DNA of 25,163 nucleotides from Saccoglossus kowalevskii (GCF_000003605.2 NW_003151255.1:13361-38523), one strand, 5' to 3'; counted from the stretch's first letter, positions 1-12,299 are shown. The notes: generated by a model from the letters alone, not told the origin. Numbers and translations are program-made.

Positions 1-581
1 CATGGAATAAAATTCACACAAATCTAATGGAAAAAAAGAATTAATTTTATTTTTTTCCCCGCCCTCAAAAAAATTGCCTTATAAAAACTTGAGAAACAAG
101 GAATAAAAAAAGTCTGGCCTTAACCATGATTTTGTGGAGTATTGTGAAATGTTCAGAACTAGCAGTTAAACAATGAATTTTTTGAGTTGATGTATCTGTG
201 CATTGAAGGGCAGTGGTGTCACAATACAATGTGCATAAAATATGTTTACATGAAATGTGACTGTGCATGTTTTAATTTTATACAAACAATGTGTAACAAT
301 ATTGAACATAAAGCATTGTGATTTTTCTTCATAATTAATTTGTGGAATGAGTATGGAACATTATATCATTACATACATATGCTGATTTCATCAAATTGCA
401 ACAAGTTTTAGTAATTTGCAATATTGTGTTCTCTTTTTGATGCAATGTTCATGTTAAAATAATTCTTGATTATTGAAAATAAATAACTATTTTTCAATCA
501 TTAGTTTTCAGTGCCTCTAGACCTCAATGTCAACAATCTTACTAGCCATACGTATATCACTGTTGATTGAAGCTAACTATT

Positions 582-594
582 GGGGGGGGGGGGG
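582..594 (+). repeat. Homopolymer of 13 G
   Basis: Thirteen consecutive G. Similar G runs lie at 6031-6045 (one A inside) and 18122-18134 (13 G). These lengths are prone to sequencing and assembly error. Confidence 0.9.
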
Positions 595-922
595 CTGTCT
601 GTGTTATGATACTATGCCCGACACAGTCCATCTACGCTGGGCTACAATCTGTTGACTGGCAGGCGCTGGCCAGTAAACCTTTCTAGTAAGAAAGGCCTTT
701 TATTGTCAATAGTTATATTGCCCTCAACCATATTGATGGAACAAGACAGTAAGCTTCAGATCTTGGGTTGACTAAGGTGTGTTTTTATAGTGTGATGCAA
801 AATCTAGTGGATGTGATAATCAAGAGTCCTCGTTTAAGTTTTTTCTGGATGTGTGTTAGACTGGAACTGAGTCTTGTAGTTCCTGGAATATGGTTTCTGG
901 AAAAAGCACTTTTTTTGTTTTT

Positions 923-978
923 AAATGAGTGGTTGTGCCAAAATTGAGTTTTGGCGGAAATGGCACAATCACATTCAA
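923..978. repeat. Compound inverted repeat
   Basis: GTGGTTGTGCCA (929-940) pairs with TGGCACAATCAC (961-972) at 11 of 12 positions. CCAAAA/TTTTGG forms a second hairpin inside. Pairing continues weakly outward to about 923 and 978. Confidence 0.65.
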
Positions 979-1108
979 AAGAGCTATAATATTTCTCATT
1001 CAAATGCTCGTATTTTGTGAGTAGGGAAGTAGTTTGATCATCACAACTTGGTCACAACATAGTTATAGTAGAACATGTGTGGTATGTGTTTTGCCTCAAG
1101 CAAGGTTC

Positions 1109-1325
1109 AGACTTGCATGCAATAAATAATGCCATTACACAAAAGGTCAAGACTGCACAAAGAACATTTCATTTGCTGTCTGGGAGAGGAAGGTGCTATA
1201 ATATACTGGTATTGTGAGCAAAGTTTAGACTGCACAGGGAATATTCCATTTACTGTCGGGAAGGGCAATACTACACTTTGAGCACAAGTTGAGACTGCAC
1301 AAGGAATATTCCATCGCTGACCTCT
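1109..1325 (+). repeat. Degenerate tandem repeat, units of about 65-77 bases
   Basis: AGACTGCAC followed by AAGGAATATTCCAT-type sequence recurs at 1150, 1227 and 1292, with a more diverged start (AGACTTGCA) at 1109. Each unit continues into a short GGGA-rich stretch and a GAGCA(C/A)AA segment before the next start. Three clear copies and one poor one are visible. Confidence 0.75.
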
Positions 1326-1925
1326 ATAGACGATACTAGCATATCCATTGATTACCTGCCAGTCACTTCAGATCCAATGCACTACTAAACAGTGCCTGTC
1401 AGTTTTAATTTATGTGTGTGTATAGTTTTATGTGTGTGTAAGAATATATATAAAGGTAAATATTTATAAAATGTATCGCATTTATTGTAATGTGGCTTCA
1501 CATTACCGAATCCCAGTGATGTCATTGATAGCCCCATAGCCTGTGATACTGTAAATGGATTACTTTTACTAGGATGTAACTTTTACTATTTTGAGCATAT
1601 CCATTGAATTTTAAATTTGCTGATTTTCAAGTCAACCAATGTAACTTGTGTAACAATGTACTAATTATACATCATTTTCACACAGACTCATTTAGCAGAT
1701 TTAAAACTGTATGCGTTTACAGTATCTGCCACATTTGGTTCTGGGTTATTTATATATTGATATTGCCGGTGAGTACAAAGTGAGTAACACTGTGACAGAC
1801 TGTTAAACTGCATTAAATATATGTTTTGTTTATATTTGTAAATATCCCACTTACATATTATCTTTATTGGACTACAAGTGCAAAAATTCAGTTTTAATCT
1901 GCCTTGACAAATGTTTCGTTTTGTC

Positions 1926-1955
1926 CCCCCCACCCCCGGGAGGGGTGGGGTGGGG
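1926..1955. repeat. C-run/G-run palindrome with G-quadruplex potential
   Basis: A C7-A-C5 stretch is followed directly by GGGAGGGGTGGGGTGGGG. The C and G halves can pair as a hairpin. The G half has four runs of three or more G separated by single bases, the textbook form for a G-quadruplex. Confidence 0.7.
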
Positions 1956-2082
1956 TGTACTGGTGTGTAGTCGCACTGCAAAAGCCAGAGCCTATTTTAG
2001 TCCAATTGGACAAAAAATGTATTCCCATCTTAGACCAAATAGTTGTCCGGCAGACCCGATTTTAGACCCAACATTTGTCAGA

Positions 2083-2111
2083 CCATGGAGGTAATATTAT
2101 TACCTCCTTGG
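2083..2111. repeat. Perfect 10-base-arm palindrome, GGAGGTAATA/TATTACCTCC
   Basis: The arms are separated by a single T and extended by CCA/TGG after one mismatch. The palindrome sits inside a region (1991-2266) where a CCCAT-TTTAGACC-like motif recurs about five times (near 1991, 2024, 2055, 2121 and 2252). Confidence 0.75.
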
Positions 2112-2399
2112 TCAGACAGACTCCATTTTAGACAAAAGTAAGGTCTTTGCATATTAAAAATAGACCTAAATTATCTCAAAAAATACTTTGCATACATGAC
2201 TTAGTATGCACGCATTCTGGGTGCGATTTGACAATCAGTCATTGGGATGATCCCATTTAAGACCAGATGGCTGAAAAAACACACCCAAAGGGCGGCACAT
2301 CCACGTAAGATAAATTGTAGGAAGTGAACCCTCCGGGGTTTCGTTATATGGTCGTTGCTTCTGAAATTTGTGAAACAACTAACTCGTGCCTTATTATAG

Positions 2400-2594
2400 T
2401 TGGCGATGCTAGAAACACTACTTTCTCATCAAGTTTATTATCAGAGATGTGTCATAAGCCCGAAAGCTCATGATCAAGTTGAAGAAATGCGCCCTCGGTC
2501 GACGGCTATAAAATGGTATTTAGCTGACGATGAGGGCGCAAATTACGTACATACATTACGCCGTGAAGTACATATGGGTAAATCTATTATATGA
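2400..2594 (+). other. Short unrecognised open frame behind a plausible acceptor
   Basis: A CTAAC branch-point-like sequence and a TTATTATAG acceptor (AG at 2398-2399) precede an open frame of 64 codons, with ATG at 2406. The residues look protein-like (EEMRPRS, KWYLADDEGANYV) and are not low in complexity. It could be a terminal exon of a gene lying further left, but I recognise no family and the length is well within chance. Confidence 0.15.
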
Positions 2595-2738
2595 CAGGGT
2601 CGTTCTTCACATACATACAGCATTTTGAAACGGTTATTAATGTTATTCAATGATAAGAACACAGCCAATATGTACAGTTGAGCGGTTATTATATTACGTA
2701 TAATTCAACATGCTGTATGTGACCTTCAGCGAAGGAAT

Positions 2739-2826
2739 CGTTTACTTCACAGAGACGACCACACCACGCCTACCCCAGTAAGGGAACGTTTACTTCACAG
2801 AGACGACCACACTACGCCTACCTCAG
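2739..2826 (+). repeat. Two-copy tandem repeat, 48-base period
   Basis: A 40-base block running from CGTTTACTTCAC to GCCTACC(C/T)CAG occurs at 2739-2778 and 2787-2826. The two copies differ at two positions and are separated by a short partly matching linker. No coding frame is associated. Confidence 0.85.
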
Positions 2827-5800
2827 ATCAAGTTACCCGCATTGCTTCTCTCACACGCTGGCGATTTACCAGTTTATTTTAACTCTTTGCCCTGGGTTGA
2901 CATTGGTTTCCGGTGATCGACCCCGGTCTTAATTATGAGGGAGAAATCGTGGCGGCTTCCAGTAATTGCTTAATATGAGAATGTAACAGAGGTCTTGAAA
3001 ATGCGGGAAAACCATTTGGAAACGAAAACAAGCCTTCTAAGTTGGAAGAACATTTTTAAACTACCCCTCAACACCCGAGTTGTACAATAGAATAACCCAA
3101 TTCGATATAAAATTACGAACTGTTAGTAACGCAAGGAGGGCTACCTGCACGCAAGACTGCAGGTTACTGTTATACGTACACCAGCTCGCCTACTAAAAAA
3201 TCCGGGCACGTATATTTGTTTCTTTCTTCATTTGCCTTTCCGGTCCCCGATTGCTCAGATTTGAAATACCGGCATATTGCTTCCTGAAGTAGAAGTTGGT
3301 GGAAATGAGCACACTTGTGAATAGCCGGTGTTGTGGATTTCTTCCCTCCTTGACGATGTAGGACGCTGTGTACGACGGACGTAGTGATGGCCAATGACTT
3401 CAGTTATGTGGAAAGGTAAGTCGATATATACAAACGTCCGCTGTAAACGTATCCGGGACATAATTAACCGCAAACGCCAAACTTTTAAATTACATGTGTA
3501 ATGACAGTTTGTTTTATTGAATCATTGTTGGAATTTGTGATGTCGCCAATTACCATCGGGTGATATATAGGTGTATGGTAAATACTAAACTGTACCACAT
3601 AGCAATGATGGTATTGACCGGTGGGAACATCGCATAAAGCTAACACCGAGTATAAGATCTGTGGATCCATAGCAAAATACCGTGTTCAACTTTTGAAAAC
3701 ATTTGAATTGGGGTGAAAATAATATATCTGCCCGGGCTTTTCATATCGCATTGTCGGCTAAATCAACGACACCATTTTAAACACGCCCTACTATATAACA
3801 AGTACATACTATATAGATTTACCCAATAACGGCCAGATCGCGTGTTCCCCGCAATGTGGAGGACGGAGAGAGTTGCCTAACTTTGTTAAAAATACGCAAT
3901 CTGACGCAGCGATTCTGAAACGCGATAACCTTCAAATGTGTGTCGGTTTCAACAACGCGTTTGTAGACTGTTTGTCAATCCGGGCATGTTTCGTGATGTT
4001 TACCCGCTGGTAGATTTCAATGACTTCCCCCGATCTGACCTCTGATACTGTAAAACTAACAAAGCTCGCAACGTACACCAGCAGCTGTGCGTCTTTGCTT
4101 TACTGTAAACCTTGATGAAGTCACAATTAGGTGTTGTTAGTTGTTGTTGTTGAACACACTCCACAGGTGTTCGCTATCTGCATTTCACAACCAAGAATCG
4201 AACGAGAGTTAGATACAAAAAGAACATGCCACCCAGTGTGGCGAAGACAAAATAAAATGCAGTTATGAGTATTTTACACTAGACAAGCGGCCATAGTGTT
4301 TTTTGTAGAATACAAACAATTTGATGCAACAAGGACATTCGAACTGACACTGGTGAACTTTTCTATATATAACGACACCCAGATATATGTATCCATTGAA
4401 ATGAACTAGAAATGACCTTGTTGGAGCAATTAGAGGGATAATCAACATGCGATGTGTTGATGGATTGCCCGTGTTCTTGAAACTATAATAAGTGTCATAG
4501 TATAGCCATACACTCAATTGGACCATAGCCAACAAATGGACGTAAATGTGCATGTAAACTGAAAACAAACTTATGTTGGAGAAGCGGTACCATGATGATA
4601 ATAACTTAGAAACGCGCGAACGATGGCTTACAAAACCAGAATCGATTTGTTGTAGCTTTAAGTACTGTTTCTACTACCATATGAACTCATAAGTAAATGC
4701 AATTTAGTCTGTCGTGTTTGGTGTAATCCTTGCCCCGGACCTTTATAAACCCACTTAGACACGTAAAATATGACCCACTCGACTGTACCCGCTTGATGGC
4801 TTCCCCTTTGTAATATTGAGGTTTCTATTCACACCGCTCTTTTTGATTCTAGGCGTGGCTCTCCATGTCCCTTGTGCTATATATACATGTTCTGTCTCTT
4901 TCAATTTAGTTGGTCGATGACATGCATACATGATACCCCATGACCCCACTGTGCCTTATATTCGCATAGTAAAACACGAACTTCGCGAATTGCCATCGAT
5001 ACGTGTTTTTAGTGCCAAAATTAACAAATTCTTGTTATTTTTTGTTACTCAATGTACAATTTTCAAATTATCGAAATGTTGATGTTTATTTCCCGAACTC
5101 TTTCATATACTGGAAAACTGCGTGTCTTTGTCATTCTGAAATCACAACCACTGCAGTGAGACTCGGAGAAAAAAAACACACATTCACATACATGCTAACA
5201 CAACAAAAGCCGAAGAAAGCTTCATACGCCAGACTGGAGGGTGAACAAGAACGGTCAGGTTAATTAAGCGAACACAGTCATCGTGTACGAGTCACTGCGC
5301 TTCTAAGAGTGGTAAGAATTCCATTGACAGCCGATGAAAGGCCGCCAAGTTTTAGTGTTATTATACGCAATTATTGTTTTCAAAAAGGCTCACCACTGCA
5401 CGGCAATTGTGGTAATTTGCTATAAAGTTCAGAATAAACAAGAAAAGTGTCCCGACCCTTTTCATTCGTAAAGCGCAAATTTGAATGGCTTTATTCGTCA
5501 CTTTAGTGTTTGTCAGTTTATTGGATGAACATACCAGTTGGTGAATCAAGAGGATTCTGCGACGTGAGGGGATTTTTTGAAGCATGATAGAAACGATATT
5601 TGTTTGCGATAATTAGAAAGTGGTCCATCTCAGTCATCGGGCCGATCAATTGTCCCCCGCTGCAACCCAACGCCCCGGGGAGACGACACAGGTATGCTGC
5701 ACGAAATCAAAACAAGGACCACCCCATAGGGAATTTTGTATTTCAAAAAAAAACGCCTAATTCGAAGCTTAAAATCTATGAGGCTTGAACATTTTAAAAC

Positions 5801-8180
5801 TTAGACAATGTATATTTTTTTTTAATGCAAGTGGCCGACCACCAGTTCCAGCATGTACATAATATGAGTGAACCTGATTGGGCGCTGGTTTGCGCTTATA
5901 CTAGTATTTAACAACACTACGATGCCCAAATCTTAGAGACTTCAAATCGGCAGTAGTCTAACGAATAACCTCATGGTAAATATTTAACGCGTGGAGCGAG
6001 CCACACTGTTATAGAGCTACGACATTACGCGGGGAGGGGGGGGGGTGACCTTTCTGAAACCCCCAAATAACGTTGTGTTTTGGTGCTTGTAAGTGACACG
6101 AAATACCATTACATACCATCCCTGTTATACACGCTTCAATTGGCAACCTAATTTGACATATATTATGGGAATAAATATTGTTCTTATTACAGTAGATAAA
6201 GATAGAGCCAGCATTTTATTGTCGATCATAATCGTGATAGGATGCTGTGACTGTGCACACCATATACGCTCTAAAGTATGTGCATTTCAAACGTGAGAAA
6301 AAAATGTACTAGTGTACATTACACGTGAACTCATTCACACAAACCATATTTACGCTGATTGGTGCTTATTATATAGCTTTAATATATTTTAGAGGTCACC
6401 ATAATGACTAGATAGTCAGAGGGCCTGAACTGCATTTTTTTGCATTTTTGTCAGATTTGGTAATTATCCGTGAGTTAAAAAGACCTTAAAATTGTACATA
6501 AATATGAAGCAATGTGTACGCACGCGCTGACTATGTGCATGTCAATAACATCTATTATCTAATCAGCTGCCAATGGAAATAATAAGTTTTGTTTATACAC
6601 AAATTTCAATTTTGACCATCTACGTATTATTATCTTATGCAATTCGCAAAGTGACCTGATATACCGTATATTTAGGCTCATTTAACGCATTATGTTTAAC
6701 AGGAATTAGCAAAAACACGAAAAAGAAAAAAAAAATGTCATAGCGTTTTAATTCCCGGGGTTTCCAAAAATATCAATCATTCAGACATACTGATTTGCAA
6801 GATAAGCCATTTTATTTATTAATGTAAATGCAATCAGTTTCATTATATTTCGTCAATAGCTGTAGTTTACGAATGTATAACGTACTGACCCAACTACGCG
6901 TCCCGTATAGTTTGTGAAATTTCCACTTGCAACAAATCGACCAGATTGAGAGCAGAGTCTTGCTCGTCGAGCTTCAATTGAACATACCCTGTCCATTTAA
7001 TTTACCATTAAAGTCTCCCGAACGTTCAGTAATTGAGCTGATGTTCAATGAAGTATCGAATAAATACAACCACCATAAAGAAAAAATCTATGTGTGTATA
7101 AGGGAAACATCAATTTGACGGTTGCCATAATTACAGCCGTCTTTGATGTTGCCCTGTCAGTGCGGCTTCCCCGATGATGGATCGTTATGCATGTACTGGG
7201 ATACCTGTCATGCGACATGGCATTTACATAGTCCGATAAACCCCGGCAGAGGTGCGGCGTTGACGTTGATATTTTATTGCGACATCACACTGTTCCGTTA
7301 TTATCGACTTTGTGATCAATATCTATTTTTATTGCCTTGTCGAACTCCATGGTCAGGTGTAATATTCGCGTATTTAATCATCGCGTAAATATAATATTGC
7401 AAAACAATTATTAAAATCCAAATCAGATAAAATAAGTGTAACTCCCACTTGACGCTAAAGTAGCACCGTTTATAAATAATTGCGTATTACAATTAAAGCA
7501 AGGTGCATTATTGGTAGTACCGCCACAAAGGACAATGGCAATCGGGCAAATAGTTCGCTCGATATGACGATTATACGAGGTGAATGCCGTACACAGCAAC
7601 GTATAGATCAGGAGGACTGAATAGAACTTGTGTATGTCTGAGGAGGTAAGTATCGTCAACGACATTATTGACGCATAATATGATGACTAACTCTAGAGTC
7701 GTCCGTATCGATCATAGACAATGTGTTATGTCTGCACATGTCTATCGTAGTAAGTGCATGTAGTTCGTTCTAACTATTGTGGTTATGAGCAATCGACAAC
7801 TAGGTCAGGCAATAATCGTGCCAGGATACAGCACCCACTCAAGTAAATGTGACCTCGTAAACAAATCCCGCAACTTACGATTACTGAGGGATAAAATGCA
7901 CAAAACAAAAAATAGTTTAATCTCATCGTAAACCTCGCAGTGTGGCGAATAGCTTTTGTGCTCTGAGTTGCAGGAATTTCTGACTGAGTATCACAGACAA
8001 TGAATCCCTTTCAGTGTTCATTTTGTATGCCTTGTTGGCCGGTTATTAAATTAACGTCGACATTATTAATACTTAAATGTGTTTGTTTTTAATTTACGCA
8101 CTTCAAAGAGTATACTTCAATTGCTAACTTATCTGGACAGAATCTTGATCGGAAAATGTAGTCCGATTTAAGGCAATAAA
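2827..8180. other. Non-coding, no recognised gene apart from the 3362-3415 exon candidate
   Basis: CpG is at ordinary levels and all open frames are short and unrecognised. There are A/T runs near 5740-5825 and 6720-6736, a G run at 6031-6045, and a small GTTGTT repeat near 4137-4150. A lone GTAAGT donor lies at 7646. I see nothing else that I can support. Confidence 0.5.
3362..3415 (+). CDS. Candidate alternative 5' exon with strong donor
   Basis: A pyrimidine-rich acceptor (TTCTTCCCTCC tract, AG ending at 3361) is followed 54 bases later by a perfect AAAG/GTAAGT donor at 3416. Only one frame is open through the interval. It contains ATG 3387 in strong start context (G at -3 and +4), giving MANDFSYVE and leaving in phase 2. 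That is the phase the FAM124-like exon at 19137 accepts, with AG+G making Arg. It could be an alternative first exon (322-residue protein), an internal exon of another transcript, or a chance pairing of splice signals. No protein similarity is recognisable in so few residues. The implied intron to 19137 would be about 15.7 kb. Confidence 0.25.
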
Positions 8181-9136
8181 TGTTGTAACGCCATTTTAGC
8201 GACGACTGACCAACTCCTCTCGAATTGTATACAACTGTTACACCAGATTTCATTATAAACAACATGTACCAACAAATTAACAAATCAATTTGAAAAAAAC
8301 ACAAACAAAAAACGCGACACGCTATTAATTAAAATACACCTTAGTTTAATGTGCGGTGACTGATGAACGAGGGTCAAATCTGGCGCCATGTTTGACGCGA
8401 GGTCGCCAAGTCCCTTCGTTTGTACACATATTCTTATCAGTCTGCGCACCCCTGACAACTAAATGAGATTGGTTAATATGATAGTACATATTTATATGGA
8501 CGCCAATTGATGTATATGTCAGAAAGCCGTAGTCAACCGAGGGTCGTGCATCATTGAACGCATAAATATGGCGACACTTCAAACAGATTATGTTTATCGA
8601 TGCATTGATTGTCGTAACTTGTACGTCAGGTGATAGCAATTGTTATTAAATTCACTGGCGCCCACTTTAGTACTGTTTTAAGCACCAAAGGCGATGTATC
8701 GTAACAAATGATGTCTTCAATGGTTAAGTAGTAAAGTACGGGTGTGAAATGCCAACGTACACGCCCTAATGACCAAGGGGGTCAGACTTGAACGCCGTAA
8801 AACCTCGACACGAGGCAGAAAACCTACAAACACATTGGTCTATCTGTTATTATAAATATGGTGACACGTTATTATCAGCTGTAGTCCGGCAAAAACATTA
8901 ATGGAAAGTAACGCAAAATTAAAGATGTTCGACACAAAAAGAAAAAAAGGTCATGATTATAACAGTCAGCGGAGAGTGCTATGCACGGATAAACGTAAAC
9001 AACGAAACACTGCAGCGTCGGCTGACGGATAGCATTACATCATATGAGGTTATTACGAGGATACCTCAAAAGTATGCACGAAGACAGTACAGCGGGAGTC
9101 TTGACCGACGCACAGCAGAGGTCGATGCGACGGTGC

Positions 9137-9186
9137 ACTGTCTGAGTACTGTCTTTTCGGGGTACTGTCTGTGTACTGTCTTTTCC
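9137..9186 (+). repeat. Two-copy tandem repeat, 27-base period
   Basis: ACTGTCTG(A/T)GTACTGTCTTTTC occurs at 9137 and again at 9164. Each unit is itself a near-dimer of ACTGTCT. It lies inside an open frame of 133 codons (8953-9354) that I do not accept as a gene. Confidence 0.75.
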
Positions 9187-9555
9187 TTCCACGGACACAT
9201 CATAGGATTGCCGAAATCAAAAATGTTTAGAACAGAATCATCGAACTTCTTTGTATGGAGTCCGGTCAAACTCTGGTGGCAGCCATGTTTGTTTTTATTA
9301 TTAGAGGACGCTTACGCGCGTAATCATTTCATATTTGGAATTCGCATTTCCTAATATGATAGGATGGAAATGCCCCGTAAAATAACGCAAAATTACGGCA
9401 CGCTGTAACTTATGGCGTTACGGTGACAGATGTATAATAATATCCATGATTACATGTAACATAATACAGATTATGATCCTATGTGGGTATCCCGTCACCT
9501 TTTTAATTAAGAGTAAGGATGTGTTTTTTTTCGGATAGAGAGCAAACCTTTACAG

Positions 9556-9618
9556 TTACGTCATTACCACAGTGCATTATGGGAAATGAGTGTACGAGTA
9601 TGATTGACTTATGGCGGC
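9556..9618 (+). promoter_or_regulatory. Clustered CRE-like, ZNF143-like and YY1-like motifs
   Basis: TTACGTCAT (9556-9564), CAGTGCATTATGGGAAA (9570-9586; its complement matches the ZNF143/Staf core CCCA-AATGCA) and ATGGCGGC (9611-9618, YY1-like) lie within 63 bases. This combination is typical of housekeeping promoters in animals. ATG 9611 starts a 20-codon frame that ends at CAG/GTGGTA (9672/9673) in phase 2, so it could be another 5' exon of the downstream gene. No transcript evidence is available. Confidence 0.35.
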
Positions 9619-10609
9619 GTGCGTACTGTCATCTATAAGCTACCGGTACTTCCTGTTTTGGTCCTTCAACAGGTGGTAGTTGTTAACATATGACGTAGTT
9701 GGCGATAAATGTAGACACCTTTCTAATTCATGTACAAATCATTGTCCCACACAGCTTATGTATGTGGCAGACTCGTATACCAGTATCGCGTTACTACTGC
9801 ACGTGACTTAGTATACGCTATATGTGTACACATGCGCAGAAGTATCAACATCATCATGATGATATCGACCAACAGTGTGCACATTTCTAATTTGGCGCAT
9901 TAGGTAGTGACAATATTTCTTGCCAAATCTCTCTATAGCTATGTTTAATAGACTTGTTTGTTCACTCTCGATCTGATCTGTCAAATAATATGCACACAAT
10001 GTCAATTTTCTAAATACTTTTCTATATAATATTACATATTCTCACGCTATGTCACCGAGCAAAATGGTATTATACCCTAAAACACACAAAACGCGTCATT
10101 TTTACCCAGTTTCAACATCAATTTCCACCGAACTAAGTGTGGTGAAACCATACTTTTACGTTTTGTACATCCTTGTTACATAAATAAATGGCATTGTTTT
10201 TTACGTAGCGTTTTACTATAAAGGTACTGTGTCGTGTTGGCATGGGTCCCACGCAACGGACGCGTGTTAAATACGTCATCTATTCACACAACGTTAAAAA
10301 GTAGTTATGGATTCATAGCTTTTTTGTGTGTTTTTGTATTTTGTGACATATTTAATGCCCTCAAAGTTGTCATTTTCAGATATTAGGATTTCAAGTTATC
10401 AACAGAGAAGAACTATGGACCTCCAATAGAATTGTGCAACAGAAACGTGCGACGCAAAAGTGTATCGCGAATGACAGTCGAAAAACACACTGTTTTCTCA
10501 TATTGTGCCATCGAAAAAACAACCACCAATCAATAATATGTTTATTGAATAGTCGATTTGAAGTTGCTTTCTTCCACAATGTAGGTATCTTATGGTAAAG
10601 AACGTAACT

Positions 10610-10847
10610 CCGGTGGCAGCCATTTTCTTCAATTCAAACGAAAACTCAATTACGTGAAATAAACTGTCAAGGAATAGTAGGGCCTCACTCGTAATGTGAA
10701 AGAGTCCTACATGCACGGTAATGACTGTGACTGTGGACGCATACACGCATCTGTAGCTGACTTCGTGATACTCTAGTATCCAAGGGAATACCTACTTCAG
10801 CGACGTATTGTCCTCGTTTGACCTGAGAAGAAAATGGCGGCCACCGG
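10610..10847. repeat. 17-base inverted repeat, YY1-like motif
   Basis: CCGGTGGCAGCCATTTT (10610-10626) is the complement of AAAATGGCGGCCACCGG (10831-10847) at 16 of 17 positions, with 204 bases between. A third copy, CTGGTGGCAGCCATGTT, is at 9273-9289 (15 of 17), and a partial one, GGCGCCATGTTTG, is at 8382-8394. The AAAATGGCGGC core fits the YY1 consensus. Confidence 0.6.
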
Positions 10848-12299
10848 ACTAACGTATGGCCAAAGGACCTAAATCCCGGGAAAGAACAACATTTTAAATC
10901 TGATCGTGTTTTGTCAAGGTGTTGGCTTTGGTGGGTGTTTAATAAACAAATTATCGGTTTGTGGCAGCGTTAATGGTGCAGTAGGGAAAAATATTCAACT
11001 GCTTTTGTCAACTTTTATTTGCTGTACTTCTTTACGTCGTACGTTTGTGTTACACAAGTCTGTGTTTAAAATCCAAAGATAACAAATGTACCGTGGTCAC
11101 AAATACCGACACAAAGACTAAAGACCGACACAATATGAACTATGGACAAGAACGAAAGATCATGTACATTTAAATTGTGTATATCGTGTTTCATTTCTAT
11201 TTGAGTTGGTTGTAGGGTGGAGGAATTAGGAGGATTACACTTGACCGTCATCTCACACTAACTCCCCATGCTACCGTCGGCTCACGTCATGGTGTTTATC
11301 ATTCAACAGACGACACAGTGAAAAGCCGAATTGCTGATGTATTTTGTTTGCGTTTACATCGAACTCGAATAACAGGTTGTAAACGATACGTGATTACGTG
11401 GGGGTCACATACCTGGTGACTAGAAGGGTATGACTTGTTTTGATCTTGTGTGCCATGGAAACCGCACCGAAGTGTGGAAAAGTGTAAAGTTAACCATATA
11501 AACCTAACGATTTGGTCAGCATTTGGGGGTATAGTAGTACTTCATTTTTTTTGCATTCAGTTTGGGCTTGTAGCAGTATAAATATTTAAAAATAAAACGC
11601 CGAAAACCGAGACAAGTAGGTCATAACCACTTTCCGATAATGGAGGGGTACGGTTTACAAAAGAAGTTTGCCTAATCCCAACATCGAAGCACTGCTCTTA
11701 GCTTACACAGCAACATGTACAACACTTGTAACCAGACAATGACGCCATTTTTGACGGAACCTCCGCAACGCCCATGGAGTTGCCCTGAGCACGAACGCAC
11801 ATGTGTTTGACGGTAAAACAGATGGAGCCCCACCCCCATATTTAATTGGAAGATTCTTCACACTTCATTTGGTGTCCGTAATGTTAGGTGTCACGCTAAT
11901 CGTCGCATAATGGATTTTGCCAGGGACGCCCGGACTCAAAGATCACCATTGTTGTCGCACTAATTCAAATCTTGACATAACGGGGAATGGACAAAAACTG
12001 TCCGTGCTTAAACTACCCGCCAATGACAGCGCGACGGTTTACGTTGGGTCAACAATGAATGTGAGTTTAACATGACAGTGTAAACTATTACGGAAACTCG
12101 GAAAACACGTCTGATTGTTTGGGCTGACAACGACGGACGTGCGTATAATGTGAAAACTTATTTTGGCCATGCGATGTCACGACAGATCGTCGGCTTCGTT
12201 TGGTGTACTAGGAGTCGTTTTGAATTGCAAGAACGAACCCCGTCCGTAACCAAAGCAACCAAGTTGTATTGATTCGAATTATACTAGTAGTCCACGATC

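Larger units (their letters stand above)
1..2280. other. CpG-depleted non-coding stretch
   Basis: Only about eight CpG occur in the first kilobase by eye, with many TG and CA steps. In invertebrates with mosaic methylation this marks methylated gene bodies, so this may be the 3' UTR or intron of a gene lying to the left. No exon is recognisable. It holds the repeats and hairpins listed separately, a TG-rich stretch near 1410-1440 and an AATAAA near 478. Confidence 0.45.
8181..12299. other. Non-coding stretch with recurrent YY1-like ATGGCG motifs
   Basis: Apart from the promoter-like cluster at 9556-9618 and the repeats listed separately, I see only short open frames. GCCAT(T/G)TT or its complement appears near 8191, 8387, 9283, 10621, 10831 and 11743. 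The longest frame (8953-9354) is not accepted as a gene. Confidence 0.45.

Noticed and set aside
7634-7651. ATG-TCT-GAG-GAG directly before a GTAAGT donor (MSEE)
   Set aside because: It is only four codons and has phase 0, which does not fit the known downstream acceptors. No acceptor or promoter signal is near.
8953-9354. Open frame of 133 codons on the + strand
   Set aside because: No recognisable family. Part of it is the 27-base tandem repeat, and about one frame of this length is plausible by chance in 25 kb of six-frame AT-rich DNA.
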